Source of the DNA: Goekera deserti
GTDB lineage: Bacteria > Actinomycetota > Actinomycetes > Mycobacteriales > Geodermatophilaceae
DNA length: 64,000 nucleotides
Assembly (NCBI RefSeq): GCF_010685995.1
Contig: NZ_JAAGWK010000018.1
Location: 1 to 64,000, forward strand
Direction of reading: 5' to 3'
Shown one piece after another: positions 35,073-42,905 of the stretch. The position numbers and the translations under genes were made by a program. How positions within the stretch are numbered: position 1 is the first letter of the stretch; each line of letters begins with the position of its first letter. Under the pieces are notes generated by a model. That model worked only from the letters and a program-made list of their open reading frames with translations. It was not told where the DNA came from and did no database searches.

Positions 35073-36078
35073 CGGGGCGGCGCCACAGCGGCTCCAGCTC
35101 GGCGGTCTCCTCCTCGGTGGCCACCCGGAAGGGCGGCTGCGCGGGCTGCGGGAGGGCGTGGCGCTGCTGCCCGCGGGTGGCCCGCAGGCTGGCCGCGATC
35201 GAGACGCCGATGATCGTGGCCACCACGGCCAGCGAGATCGTCGTCGGGATGTAGAAGACGTCGATCTTGAGCAGCATCTTGATGCCGACCCAGATGAGCA
35301 CCAGCGCCAGGCCGAGCTTCAGGTAGACGAACCGGTGGACCAGGTCGGCGAGCAGGAAGTACATCGCCCGCAGCCCCAGGATGGCGAACGCGTTGGCGGT
35401 GAACACCAGGAAGGCCTCGTCGGTGACCGCGAAGATGGCCGGGATCGAGTCGACCGCGAACACGATGTCGGTGACCTCGATCAGCACCAGGACGGCGAGC
35501 AGCGGGGTCGCCAGCAGCACGCCGCCGCGCCGGACGAGCAGCCGCTGGCCGTGGAAGGCGTCGGTCATCGGCACGTACCGGCGGAACCACCGCAGGGCGC
35601 GGGAGTTCTCGACGTCGATGTGCTCGTTGCGCTGCCGGATCATCCGCCAGCCGGTGTAGAGCAGGAAGGCGGCGAACACGTAGAGCACCCACGCGACGTT
35701 CTCGATGAGCACCGCACCGGCGGCGATGAAGATGCCGCGGAACACCAGGGCACCCAGCACGCCGAGGAACAGCACCCGGTGCTGGAACTCGCGTGGGACG
35801 GCGAAGAACCCGAACACGATCGCCCAGACGAACACGTTGTCCACGGCCAGGGACTTCTCGATGACGTAGCCGGCGAAGTACTGCTGACCGAGCTCGGCGC
35901 CGTAGCGCCACCAGATGAACCCGCCGAACGCGACGCCGAAGGCGACCCAGACCAGCGACCAGGCCGCCGCCTCCCGGACGCTGATCACGTGCGCACGACG
36001 GTGCGCGAGCAGGTCGACGGCGAGCATCGCGAGGATGAAACCGAGCACGGACGCCCACAACCACAACGGGACGGACAC
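35053..36078 (-). CDS. terC: TerC-family membrane protein, probable Mn2+ exporter
   Basis: 341 aa, about nine membrane helices. Signatures: WVAFGVAFGGFIWW, YVIEKSLAVDNVFVWAIVFGFFAVP, HRVLFLGVLGALVFRGIFI and VLIEVTDIVFAVDSIPAIFAVTDEAFLVFTANAFAILGLRAMYFLL, containing the conserved acidic residues within helices (EKSxxxDN, EVTDxxFxxDS) used for metal transport. The leader contains a yybP-ykoY-type riboswitch (36100-36195), so manganese-induced expression and Mn2+ efflux are strongly suggested. Confidence 0.93.
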   Translation of the reverse strand: MSVPLWLWASVLGFILAMLAVDLLAHRRAHVISVREAAAWSLVWVAFGVAFGGFIWWRYGAELGQQYFAGYVIEKSLAVDNVFVWAIVFGFFAVPREFQHRVLFLGVLGALVFRGIFIAAGAVLIENVAWVLYVFAAFLLYTGWRMIRQRNEHIDVENSRALRWFRRYVPMTDAFHGQRLLVRRGGVLLATPLLAVLVLIEVTDIVFAVDSIPAIFAVTDEAFLVFTANAFAILGLRAMYFLLADLVHRFVYLKLGLALVLIWVGIKMLLKIDVFYIPTTISLAVVATIIGVSIAASLRATRGQQRHALPQPAQPPFRVATEEETAELEPLWRRPVSSPRG

Positions 36079-36099
36079 ACCAGCCTCCAGTCAGCGTTC

Positions 36100-36195
36100 T
36101 GACCAGAGGTCTCGCCCAGCCGGAGCCCACCCCGCCGAGCCCGGATGGCCGGGCCGTACTGACGACGGGGCGCTCGGGGCTACTCCCCTCACGGT
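36100..36195 (-). promoter_or_regulatory. yybP-ykoY (Mn2+) riboswitch in the terC leader
   Basis: Read on the minus strand: GAGGGGAGTAGCCCC at the 5' side, a variable arm (GTCGTCAGTACGGC, then a GCCCGGCCATCCGGGC hairpin), and GGCTCCGGCTGGGCGAGACCTC at the 3' side. GGGGAGTAGC and the GGCGAGACCTC closing strand are the marks of actinobacterial yybP-ykoY elements, which bind Mn2+ and turn on TerC/MntP-type exporters. The terC ATG follows 22 bp downstream. Confidence 0.85.
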
Positions 36196-36250
36196 GATCT
36201 GATTGAAAGGTCCACCAGGGCGTGCTGTCAAGACCGCACGCCCCGCGCCG

Positions 36251-36353
36251 TGTCGACAGGCCGCCATGTCGACCTCCCGCCGTGTCGACACCCCGCCCTG
36301 TCGACACCCCGCCCTGTCGACACCCCGCCCTGTCGACTCTGCGCCGTGTCGAC
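36251..36353. repeat. Seven-copy 16-bp tandem repeat with TGTCGAC core
   Basis: TGTCGAC recurs at 36251, 36267, 36283, 36299, 36315, 36331 and 36347, exactly 16 bp apart. The three central units share CACCCCGCCC as spacer; outer units are degenerate. The core GTCGAC is palindromic, so each unit is a potential protein site on both strands. It fills the gap between the terC leader and the end of the HAD gene. Confidence 0.9.
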
Positions 36354-36377
36354 ATGGCGACATCGGCGACCGACCGG

Positions 36378-37022
36378 TCAGAGGGCAGCCAGCGCGGCGG
36401 GCACCTCACCCGGGGTCGCGACGACGACGGCGGCACCCGCGGCCACCAGCTCGCCCTCCGGGGCGGGACCCCAGCCGGCGCCGATGCAGGGCAGCCCGTG
36501 CACCCGCGCGCCGAGCACGTCCTGCGCCCGGTCGCCGACCAGCACCGGCCGCTCCCCGTCCGGGTGGGCGGCGAGCGCGAGGCCCACCACCTGCTCCTTG
36601 TGCCGCACGGTGCCGTCGAAGGTCGCGCCGTGCACCGAGTCGACGGCGTCCCGCAGGCCGACGTGGGCCAGGATGCGCAGCGCGGAGTCCGCGGGCTTGC
36701 TGGTGGCCACGGCCAGGGTGCAGCCGGCCGCGCGCAGCTCCTGCAGCAGCTCGCGGACCCCCGGGTACACCGGCGCCTCGAGCATCGCCCCCGCGCTGTA
36801 GTGCGCGCGGTAGGCCACCACGGCGCGCTCGACGTCGGCCTCGGGCACGCCGATGACGTCGGCGAACCCCTCCCACAGCGGCGGGCCGACCATCGCCTGC
36901 AGCTGCGCGGCTGTCGGCTCCGGCAGGCCCAGCCCGGCGACCGCCACCCGCACCGAGGCGGTGATCCCGGGCGCCGAGTCGACGATGGTGCCGTCGAGGT
37001 CGAACAGGACGAGCCGGCTCAC
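36378..37022 (-). CDS. HAD-family phosphatase (phosphoglycolate-phosphatase-like)
   Basis: 214 aa. Motif I LVLFDLDGTIVDSAPGI, cap domain, motif II LAVATSKPADSALRIL, Lys motif VRHKEQVVGLAL and motif IV PVLVGDRAQDVLGARVHGLPCIGAGWG. Resembles Gph/PGP phosphatases. The GTG at 37022 overlaps the cobK stop by four bases, so it is co-translated with a cobalamin gene; whether it acts on a corrinoid intermediate (such as a ribazole or aminopropanol phosphate) is only a guess. Confidence 0.9.
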   Translation of the reverse strand: MSRLVLFDLDGTIVDSAPGITASVRVAVAGLGLPEPTAAQLQAMVGPPLWEGFADVIGVPEADVERAVVAYRAHYSAGAMLEAPVYPGVRELLQELRAAGCTLAVATSKPADSALRILAHVGLRDAVDSVHGATFDGTVRHKEQVVGLALAAHPDGERPVLVGDRAQDVLGARVHGLPCIGAGWGPAPEGELVAAGAAVVVATPGEVPAALAAL

Positions 37023-37765
37023 GCCGGCCCGCCCGTGGTCCAGGCGACCGCCGCGGCCACCGAGTCGACCACCGTGACGCCGTCCGGCGGCCGGGGCCGG
37101 CGCACCAGCACCACCGGGACGCCGAGCTCGCGTGCGGCCTGCAGCTTGGCCTCGGTCATGTGACCTCCGGAGTCCTTGGTGACGACGACGTCGACGGCGT
37201 GCTCGCGCAGCAGCGCCCGCTCGTCGGCGAGCGAGAACGGCCCGCGGGCCAGCACGAGGGTGGCCCCCGGTGGCAGCGGCTCGGTCGGCGGGTCGACGGC
37301 GCGCACCAGCACCCGGCCGCGCAGCCCGGCGAAGGCACCCACCCCCTGCCGGCCGGTGGTGACGAAGACGCTCCGGTGCCCGGCGACCGCGGCAGCGGCC
37401 CCGGCCAGCGAGTCCACCCACCGCCAGTCGTCCCCGGGCTGCGCCGTCCAGCCGGGTCGGTGCAGCCGGAGCAGCCGCACGCCGGTGACCGCTGCCGCCG
37501 CAGCCGCGGAGGCGGTGATCCGGGCCGCGAACGGGTGCGTGGCGTCGACCACCGCGCGCGGCCGGTGCTCCTGGATCCAGGCGGCCAGCCCGTCGGCGCC
37601 GCCGAAGCCACCGACCCGGGTGGCCCCCGCGGGCAGCACCGGGTCGGCGACCCGGCCGGCCAGCGAGGTCAGCACGTCGACCCCCGCGGCCACCAGCGCC
37701 GCGGCCAGCTCGCGCGCCTCCCCGGTGCCGCCGAGCACCAGCACCGGCCCGCTCACCGCCGCCAC
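37019..37765 (-). CDS. cobK: Precorrin-6A reductase (CobK)
   Basis: 248 aa NADPH-dependent reductase acting on the macrocycle after C-1 methylation and ring contraction. PVLVLGGTGEARELAAALVAAGVDV, VVDATHPFAARITASAAAAA, RLHRPGWTAQPGDDWRWVDSL, VFVTTGRQGVGAFAGL and VVVTKDSGGHMTEAKLQAARELGVPVVLVRRP are the CobK/CbiJ motifs. GTG at 37765 with a second GTG 9 bp later as alternative. First gene of a cobK-HAD pair, divergent from cbiD across a 200-bp gap holding a REP-like palindrome. Confidence 0.95.
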   Translation of the reverse strand: MAAVSGPVLVLGGTGEARELAAALVAAGVDVLTSLAGRVADPVLPAGATRVGGFGGADGLAAWIQEHRPRAVVDATHPFAARITASAAAAAAVTGVRLLRLHRPGWTAQPGDDWRWVDSLAGAAAAVAGHRSVFVTTGRQGVGAFAGLRGRVLVRAVDPPTEPLPPGATLVLARGPFSLADERALLREHAVDVVVTKDSGGHMTEAKLQAARELGVPVVLVRRPRPPDGVTVVDSVAAAVAWTTGGPA

Positions 37766-37779
37766 CTGACCGCCCTTCC

Positions 37780-37829
37780 CGACACGAACTCCTCGCCACG
37801 ATGGCCATCGTGGCGAGGAGGTCGTGTCG
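37780..37829. repeat. 50-bp REP-like palindrome between cobK and cbiD
   Basis: Longest copy of the CCACGATGGCCATCGTGG family: the arms extend outward (CTCCTCG / CGAGGAG, then CGACACGA.. / ..TCGTGTCG) giving 25 bp per arm with one mismatch. It starts 15 bp upstream of the cobK start. Other copies in the window keep only the core and one flank. Confidence 0.88.
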
Positions 37830-37968
37830 ATCTCGGCGTCACAGCGCCCGACCTCAGCACGATCAGCGCGCGAGCCGTGGGCACGGTTCCCGCGCGGAAC
37901 GGGGCACCCTTCGCGCGCGGACCGTGGTCGGGGGCGGGGCGGGGTGGGGGCGCGTGCACCATGGAGCG

Positions 37969-39063
37969 GTGACGACGGCGGGGCGGGAGAGCAGCACCGG
38001 GCTGCGCTACGGCTGGACGACGGGCGCCTGCGCCACCGCGGCCACCACCGCCGCGTACACCGCCCTGCTCACCGGCGAGTTCCCCGACCCGGTGACCATC
38101 GACCTGCCGAAGGACGTGCACGCCGCGTTCGCCCTGGCCCGGGAGGAGCTCCGGCCGGGCAGCGCCACCGCCGGCGTGGTCAAGGACGCCGGCGACGACC
38201 CCGACGTCACCCACGGGGCGCTGGTCGGCGTCACGGTCACCCACGGCGAGCCGGGCAGCGGCGTGCTGTTCCGCGCCGGGGAGGGCGTGGGCACGGTGAC
38301 CAAGCCCGGGCTGCCGCTGGCCGTCGGGGAGCCGGCGGTCAACCCGGTGCCCCGCCGGCTGATGACCGAGCACGTGCAGGCCGTGGCCCGCGCCCACGGC
38401 GGCAGCGGCGACGTCGTCCTGACGGTGTCGGTGGACAACGGCGCCGAGATCGCTCGCAGTACGTGGAACCCGCGGCTGGGCATCCTCGGTGGGCTGTCGA
38501 TCCTGGGCACCACGGGCGTCGTCGTGCCCTACTCGTGCGCGGCGTGGATCGACTCGATCCGGCGCGGCGTCGACGTCGCCCGGGCGGCCGGGCACGAGCA
38601 CGTGGCCGGCTGCACCGGCTCCACCAGCGAGCGGGTGGTCACCGAGCTGTACGGCCTGCCCGAGGACGCGCTGCTGGACATGGGCGACTTCGCCGGCGCG
38701 GTGCTCAAGTACGTGCGCCGGCACCCCGTGCCCCGGCTGACGGTGGCCGGTGGCATCGGCAAGCTCGCCAAGCTGGCCGACGGCCACCTCGACCTGCACT
38801 CCGGCCGCTCGCAGGTGTCCCCCGCGGCGCTGGCCGAGCTGGTCCGCGGCGCCGGGGGGTCGCCCGCGCTGGCGGCGGGCGTGCTCGGCGCGAACACCGC
38901 CCTGGACGCGCTGCAGCAGTGCCAGGCCGCCGGCTTCCCGCTCGGTGACCTCGTGGCGGCGGGCGCCCGGGAGACCTCGCTCGGGGTGCTGCGCGGCGCC
39001 CCGGTCGCCGTCGACGTCGTGGTGATCGACCGCGGGGGCACCGTCGTGGGCCGCGCCGGCTGA
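37969..39063 (+). CDS. cbiD: Cobalt-precorrin-5B C1-methyltransferase-type enzyme (CbiD)
   Basis: 364 aa. CbiD marks: LRYGWTTGACATAATTAA, VVKDAGDDPDVTHGA, VTKPGLPLAVGEPAVNPVPRRLM, DVVLTVSVDNGAEIARSTWNPRLGILGGLSILGTTGVVVPYS, and HVAGCTGSTSERVV. In the anaerobic route CbiD methylates C-1 of a cobalt-containing intermediate; here the surrounding genes are of the aerobic route (cobG, cobN) and no cobF is in the window, so it probably does the CobF-position step. GTG start at 37969. Confidence 0.92.
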   Translation: MTTAGRESSTGLRYGWTTGACATAATTAAYTALLTGEFPDPVTIDLPKDVHAAFALAREELRPGSATAGVVKDAGDDPDVTHGALVGVTVTHGEPGSGVLFRAGEGVGTVTKPGLPLAVGEPAVNPVPRRLMTEHVQAVARAHGGSGDVVLTVSVDNGAEIARSTWNPRLGILGGLSILGTTGVVVPYSCAAWIDSIRRGVDVARAAGHEHVAGCTGSTSERVVTELYGLPEDALLDMGDFAGAVLKYVRRHPVPRLTVAGGIGKLAKLADGHLDLHSGRSQVSPAALAELVRGAGGSPALAAGVLGANTALDALQQCQAAGFPLGDLVAAGARETSLGVLRGAPVAVDVVVIDRGGTVVGRAG

Positions 39064-39080
39064 CGGACGGCGGTGCCGCA

Positions 39081-39821
39081 TCAGCGGCAGCGGGCGGACG
39101 AGTACAGGTGGCTGTCCGGGAACTGCCCGGCGGTCAGCACCTCGCCGACCACCACGATCGCGGTGCGCCGGACGCCGGCCGCCGTCACCTGGCCGGCGAT
39201 GTCGGCCAGCGTGCCGCGGATCACCAGCTCGTCGTCCCGGCTGGCCCGGGCGACCACCGCGACCGGGCAGTCCAGCCCGTAGTGCGGCAGCAACTCGGGC
39301 ACCAGCTCGTCGAGCCGCTGCACGGCCAGGTGCAGCACCAGCGTGGCCCCGGTGGCGGCGTAGGCGGCCAGCTGCTCCCCCGGCGGCATCGCCGAGGAGC
39401 GCGCCTGCGTCCGGGTCAGCACGACGGTCTGGCCCACGCCGGGAACGGTCAGCTCCCGCTTCAGCGACGCGGCCGCCGCGGCGAACGCCGGCACCCCCGG
39501 GACGACGTCGTAGGGCACGCCGGCCGCGTCCAGCCGGCGCATCTGCTCGGCCATCGCGCTGTAGATCGACGGGTCGCCGGAGTGCAGCCGGGCGACGTCC
39601 AGGCCGGCGGCGTGCGCCGCGACCAGCTCGTCGGTGATCTGGTCGAGGGTGAGGTCGGCGGTGTCGACCAGCCGGGCACCGGCGGGGGCGGTGTCCAGCA
39701 GCTCGCGCGGCACCAGCGCGCCCGCGTAGAGGCACACCGGCGCCGAGGCGATCAGCCGCGCCGCCCGCACGGTGACCAGGTCGGCCGCCCCCGGCCCCGC
39801 CCCGATGAAGTGCACCGTCAT
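39081..39821 (-). CDS. cobM: Precorrin-4 C11-methyltransferase (CobM)
   Basis: 246 aa SAM-dependent methylase: [46 protein letters not shown] (GDPxxY motif), [34 protein letters not shown] and [15 protein letters not shown]. The ATG at 39821 overlaps the stop of the 48-codon ORF upstream (ATGA), so its translation is coupled to cobL through that ORF. Confidence 0.96.
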   Translation of the reverse strand: MTVHFIGAGPGAADLVTVRAARLIASAPVCLYAGALVPRELLDTAPAGARLVDTADLTLDQITDELVAAHAAGLDVARLHSGDPSIYSAMAEQMRRLDAAGVPYDVVPGVPAFAAAAASLKRELTVPGVGQTVVLTRTQARSSAMPPGEQLAAYAATGATLVLHLAVQRLDELVPELLPHYGLDCPVAVVARASRDDELVIRGTLADIAGQVTAAGVRRTAIVVVGEVLTAGQFPDSHLYSSARCR

Positions 39822-39964
39822 GCGAGGCCCCGGCACTTGAGCCCGAAAAAGTCAGGATCGCCGGCGGGCTCGAGCCCGAAGATGTCGGGATCAGCGGCGG
39901 ACTCGAGCCCGGAGACGTCAGGATCGGCGGCGGACGCCGGCTCGAGGAGGAGGGACGCGGTCAT
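39818..39964 (-). CDS. 48-codon repeat ORF coupled to cobL and cobM
   Basis: ATG at 39962-39964 overlaps the cobL stop (ATGA) and its TGA at 39818-39820 overlaps the cobM ATG (ATGA), leaving no untranslated gap. The peptide is MTASLLL, then three repeats with pattern E-[PS]-A-x-(x-x)-ADPD/GDPD-[VIF]-[SF]-GL, then KCRGLA. Repeats 2 and 3 are exactly 33 bp at DNA level; the first is 39 bp. Many codons end in T or A (GAT, CCT, GCT, TTT, GCA), unlike neighbours, so a repeat element that happens to keep frame is as possible as a selected peptide. No family recognised. Confidence 0.5.
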   Translation of the reverse strand: MTASLLLEPASAADPDVSGLESAADPDIFGLEPAGDPDFFGLKCRGLA

Positions 39965-41175
39965 CGGGTCACGCTCCAGATCGTCACGGGCATCGCCGGC
40001 TTCCAACCGCTGAACCGGCCGACCGGCTCGGCCTGCGCCACCGACAGCCGGGTCAGCGACCCGCCCACCCGGCCGTGCCACTCGGCCAGCACGGCCTCGC
40101 TCTGCACCGTCACCGCGCTGACCACCAGCCGCCCACCGGGGGCCAGCGCCTCCCAGCAGAGGTCGAGCAGCAGCGGCGTGGTGGCCCCGCCGCCGACGAA
40201 GACCGCGTCCGGCCGGGGCAGCCCGGCCAGCGCCTCGGGCGCCCGGCCGAGCACGACCCGCAGCCCGGGGACGCCGAGCCGCAGCGCGTTCCCGGTGACC
40301 CGGTCGGCCCGCTCCGGCACCGGTTCCACCGCGACGGCGCGGCAGCTGGGGTGCACGCGCATCCACTCGATGCCGATCGAGCCGGCCCCGGCGCCGACGT
40401 CCCACAGCAGCTGGCCGGGCAGCGGGGCGAGCCGGGCCAGGGTCACCGCCCGCACGTCGCGCTTGGTGAGTTGGCCGTCGGAGTCGTAGGCGTCGTCGGG
40501 CAGGCCGGGCACGGTCGGCAGCGGCACCGTGCCGGGGTCGGCCCGCACCTCGACGGCGGTCACCACCAGGGGGTCGGTCGCGGCGTCGGACCAGCCGCGC
40601 GCGGTGCCGCTGGTGGCGTGCTCACCCGGACCGCCGAGCTGGGCGAGCGCGGTCACCCGGCTGTCGCCGTACCCGCGGGCGGTGAGCAGCGCGGCGACGG
40701 CGGCCGGGGTGCCGCCGTCCGAGCCGAGCACCAGCAGCCGGCGGCCCGGGGTGGCGTGCGGCAGCACCAGCTCCAGCGGGCGGCCTACCACGGTCACCAC
40801 CGTGGTGTCCTCCACCGCCCAGCCCAGCCGGGCGCAGGCCAGGGTGACCGAGGAGGGGTGCGGCAGCACGTGCACGGCGTCCCCGCCGAGCCGGCGCACC
40901 AGCGACGTGCCGATGCCGGAGAGCATCGGGTCGCCGCTGGCCAGCACCACGGTGTCCCGGTCGGGCACGGCGAAGCCGTCCAGCGCCGGGGCCATCGGCG
41001 AGGGCCACGGCAGCCGCTCGGCGCCCACCGACGCGGGCACCAGCCGCAGCTGCCGGTCGCTGCCCCGCAGCACGGCGGCCGCCTCGACCGCCCGGCGGGC
41101 CGCCGGGGACAGCCCGTCCCAGCCGTCGGCACCGATGCCGACGACCGTCACCCGCGCCCCCGGTGGCCTGCTCAC
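39961..41175 (-). CDS. cobL: Precorrin-6Y C5,15-methyltransferase (decarboxylating), CobL
   Basis: 404 aa bifunctional enzyme. N-terminal CbiE half (about 8-205): VTVVGIGADGWDGLSPAARRAV, VVLASGDPMLSGIGTSLVRRLG, VLPHPSSVTLACARLGW. C-terminal CbiT half (about 225-404): GLPDDAYDSDGQLTKRDVRAVTLARLAPLPGQLLWDVGAGAGSIGIEWMR (SAM-binding DVGAGAGSIGIE), AVAVEPVPERADR, AVFVGGGATTPLLLD. It methylates C-5 and C-15 and removes the C-12 acetate carboxyl. GTG overlaps the def stop; stop overlaps the small ORF. Confidence 0.96.
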   Translation of the reverse strand: MSRPPGARVTVVGIGADGWDGLSPAARRAVEAAAVLRGSDRQLRLVPASVGAERLPWPSPMAPALDGFAVPDRDTVVLASGDPMLSGIGTSLVRRLGGDAVHVLPHPSSVTLACARLGWAVEDTTVVTVVGRPLELVLPHATPGRRLLVLGSDGGTPAAVAALLTARGYGDSRVTALAQLGGPGEHATSGTARGWSDAATDPLVVTAVEVRADPGTVPLPTVPGLPDDAYDSDGQLTKRDVRAVTLARLAPLPGQLLWDVGAGAGSIGIEWMRVHPSCRAVAVEPVPERADRVTGNALRLGVPGLRVVLGRAPEALAGLPRPDAVFVGGGATTPLLLDLCWEALAPGGRLVVSAVTVQSEAVLAEWHGRVGGSLTRLSVAQAEPVGRFSGWKPAMPVTIWSVTR

Positions 41176-41729
41176 GCCGGCAGGTCGCCGGCCGGCCCGG
41201 CTGCCTGGGCGAGCAGCCGGTCGCGCTCCTCCTCGGGCAGCCGGTCGACGTAGACGATGCCGTCGAGGTGGTCGACCTCGTGCTGCAGGCAGCGGGCGGC
41301 CATGCCGGTGGCCTCGATCGCCAGCGGCCTGCCGGTGATGTCCACGCCGTCGACCCGGGCCCGGAAGCCGCGCGGCAGGTCGGCGTACGGGCCGGGCACC
41401 GACAGGCAGCCCTCCTCGGTGAGCTCCTCGGCCGGCTCGTCGCCCACCGGCTCCAGCACGGTGAGCACCGGGTTGACCACGTAGCCCACGACGTCGTGGG
41501 AGTCGGCGTCCGGGCAGTCCAGCACGAAGACCCGGGCGTCCACCCCGATCTGGTTGGCGGCCAGGCCCACGCCGTTGGCGGCGTACATGCTGGCGAACAT
41601 GTCCAGCAGCAGCCGGCGCAGGGACTCGTCGAAGTCGGTCACCTCCGCGCACGGCCGGTGCAGGACGGGGTCCGTGCCGTAGGTGACGATCGGCCGGGCG
41701 ACGCCGTCGTAACGGCCGGGCAGGCGCAT
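41172..41729 (-). CDS. def: Peptide deformylase
   Basis: 185 aa. The three metal-site motifs are intact: NGVGLAANQIG (motif 1), EEGCLSVPG (motif 2, Cys ligand) and CLQHEVDHLDG (motif 3, HExxH-like HEVDH). Removes formyl groups from nascent proteins. Start ATG at 41729 or an internal GTG (VARPIVTYG). Its stop overlaps the cobL start, so cobL translation depends on def in this operon. Possibly one of several deformylases of the organism. Confidence 0.94.
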   Translation of the reverse strand: MRLPGRYDGVARPIVTYGTDPVLHRPCAEVTDFDESLRRLLLDMFASMYAANGVGLAANQIGVDARVFVLDCPDADSHDVVGYVVNPVLTVLEPVGDEPAEELTEEGCLSVPGPYADLPRGFRARVDGVDITGRPLAIEATGMAARCLQHEVDHLDGIVYVDRLPEEERDRLLAQAAGPAGDLPA

Positions 41730-41781
41730 GACGCCGGAGTCTAGGGACTGCGCGCCCGCACCCGGCTGAGAGCATCTCGGG

Positions 41782-42795
41782 GTGGACATCGCGACGTCGG
41801 CCGGACTCGCCCTGGGCACGCTGGCCGACCTGGCGCTCGCCGACCCCCGCCGCCGGCACCCGGTGGCGGGCTTCGGGCAGGCGGCCACCGCCCTGGAACG
41901 GCGCGTCTGGCGGGACTCCCGCGCGGCCGGCGCCGGCTACACGGCCACCTGCGTCGGGACGACGGCCGCGCTGGGGTGGGCCGCCGCGCGGGCGACCCGC
42001 CGCTCCCCCGCCGCCCGGACCGTGCTCACCGCCGCCGCGACCTGGACCGTGCTGGGCGGCACCTCGCTGGGGCGGGCGGCCACCGTGATGCACGACCACC
42101 TGGCCGCCGGGGACCTGCCCGCGGCGCGCGGCCAGCTGCCGAGCCTGGCCGGGCGCGACCCGCGGGGGCTGGCCGAGGCCGAGCTGGTGCGGGCCACGGT
42201 GGAGTCCGTCGCGGAGAACACCTCCGACGCGGCCGTCGCGCCGCTGTTCTGGGGCGCGGTGGCCGGGGTGCCGGGCCTGCTCGCCTACCGCGCGGTCAAC
42301 ACCCTGGACGCGATGGTCGGCCACCGCTCGGCGCGGTACGCCCGGTTCGGCTGGGCCAGCGCCCGGCTGGACGACGTCGCCAACTGGGTCCCGGCCCGGC
42401 TCACCGCTGCCCTGACCGTGCTCTGCGCACCCCTGGTGGGCGGGTCGGCTGCCGGGGCGCTGCGCGCCTGGCGACGCGACGGCGCCCGGCACCCGAGCCC
42501 GAACGCCGGTCGCTGCGAGGCGGCACTGGCCGGTGCGCTCGGGCTGCGGCTGGGTGGGCGCAACGCGTACGGGACGCGGGTCGAGGACCGGCCCCCGCTG
42601 GGTGACGGGGAGCCCCCGGTCCGGGCGGACGTCGTCCGGTCGGTGCGGCTGTCCCGGGCCGTCTGGTGCGTGGCCGCCGTGGCTGCGGTGAGCAGCCGGT
42701 CCGTCCTCGGTGACAGGTGGTCAGGACACCCCCGGGCGATCGGGTTGCGCGGCAGGAGATCGCGGCCCGGTGCATCACGGGCCGGATCTGGGTAG
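41782..42795 (+). CDS. cobD: Adenosylcobinamide-phosphate synthase (CobD/CbiB)
   Basis: 337 aa membrane protein that attaches aminopropanol (phosphate) to adenosylcobyric acid. Marks: LADLALADPRRRHPVAGFGQ, VESVAENTSDAAVAPLFWGAVAGVPGLLAYRAVNTLDAMVGHRSARYARFGWASARLDDVANWVPARLTA, HPSPNAGRCEAALAGALGLRLGG. The last ~45 residues (after VRSVRLSRAVWCVAAVAAVSS) form a basic low-complexity extension past the normal end. GTG start, 53 bp from the divergent def. Confidence 0.94.
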   Translation: MDIATSAGLALGTLADLALADPRRRHPVAGFGQAATALERRVWRDSRAAGAGYTATCVGTTAALGWAAARATRRSPAARTVLTAAATWTVLGGTSLGRAATVMHDHLAAGDLPAARGQLPSLAGRDPRGLAEAELVRATVESVAENTSDAAVAPLFWGAVAGVPGLLAYRAVNTLDAMVGHRSARYARFGWASARLDDVANWVPARLTAALTVLCAPLVGGSAAGALRAWRRDGARHPSPNAGRCEAALAGALGLRLGGRNAYGTRVEDRPPLGDGEPPVRADVVRSVRLSRAVWCVAAVAAVSSRSVLGDRWSGHPRAIGLRGRRSRPGASRAGSG

Positions 42796-42905
42796 CTTCG
42801 GCGCATCGATCAGGCGTCCGGCGCAGGCCGGGCGGTGTCACGCGTCGAAGAAGCGGCAGCGTGGCGCCCGCACCTCGTGCGCGCCCGCGACCGTCCGAGG
42901 CCCTC

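Noticed and set aside
36251-36353. CRISPR array or origin iterons
   Set aside because: A period of 16 bp with a 7-bp core is too short for CRISPR, and no rep or dnaA gene or AT-rich region is near, so origin iterons are unsupported.
41730-41781. A cobalamin riboswitch ahead of cobD
   Set aside because: The gap is 52 bp and holds no B12 box (GCCACTG); too short for the aptamer.
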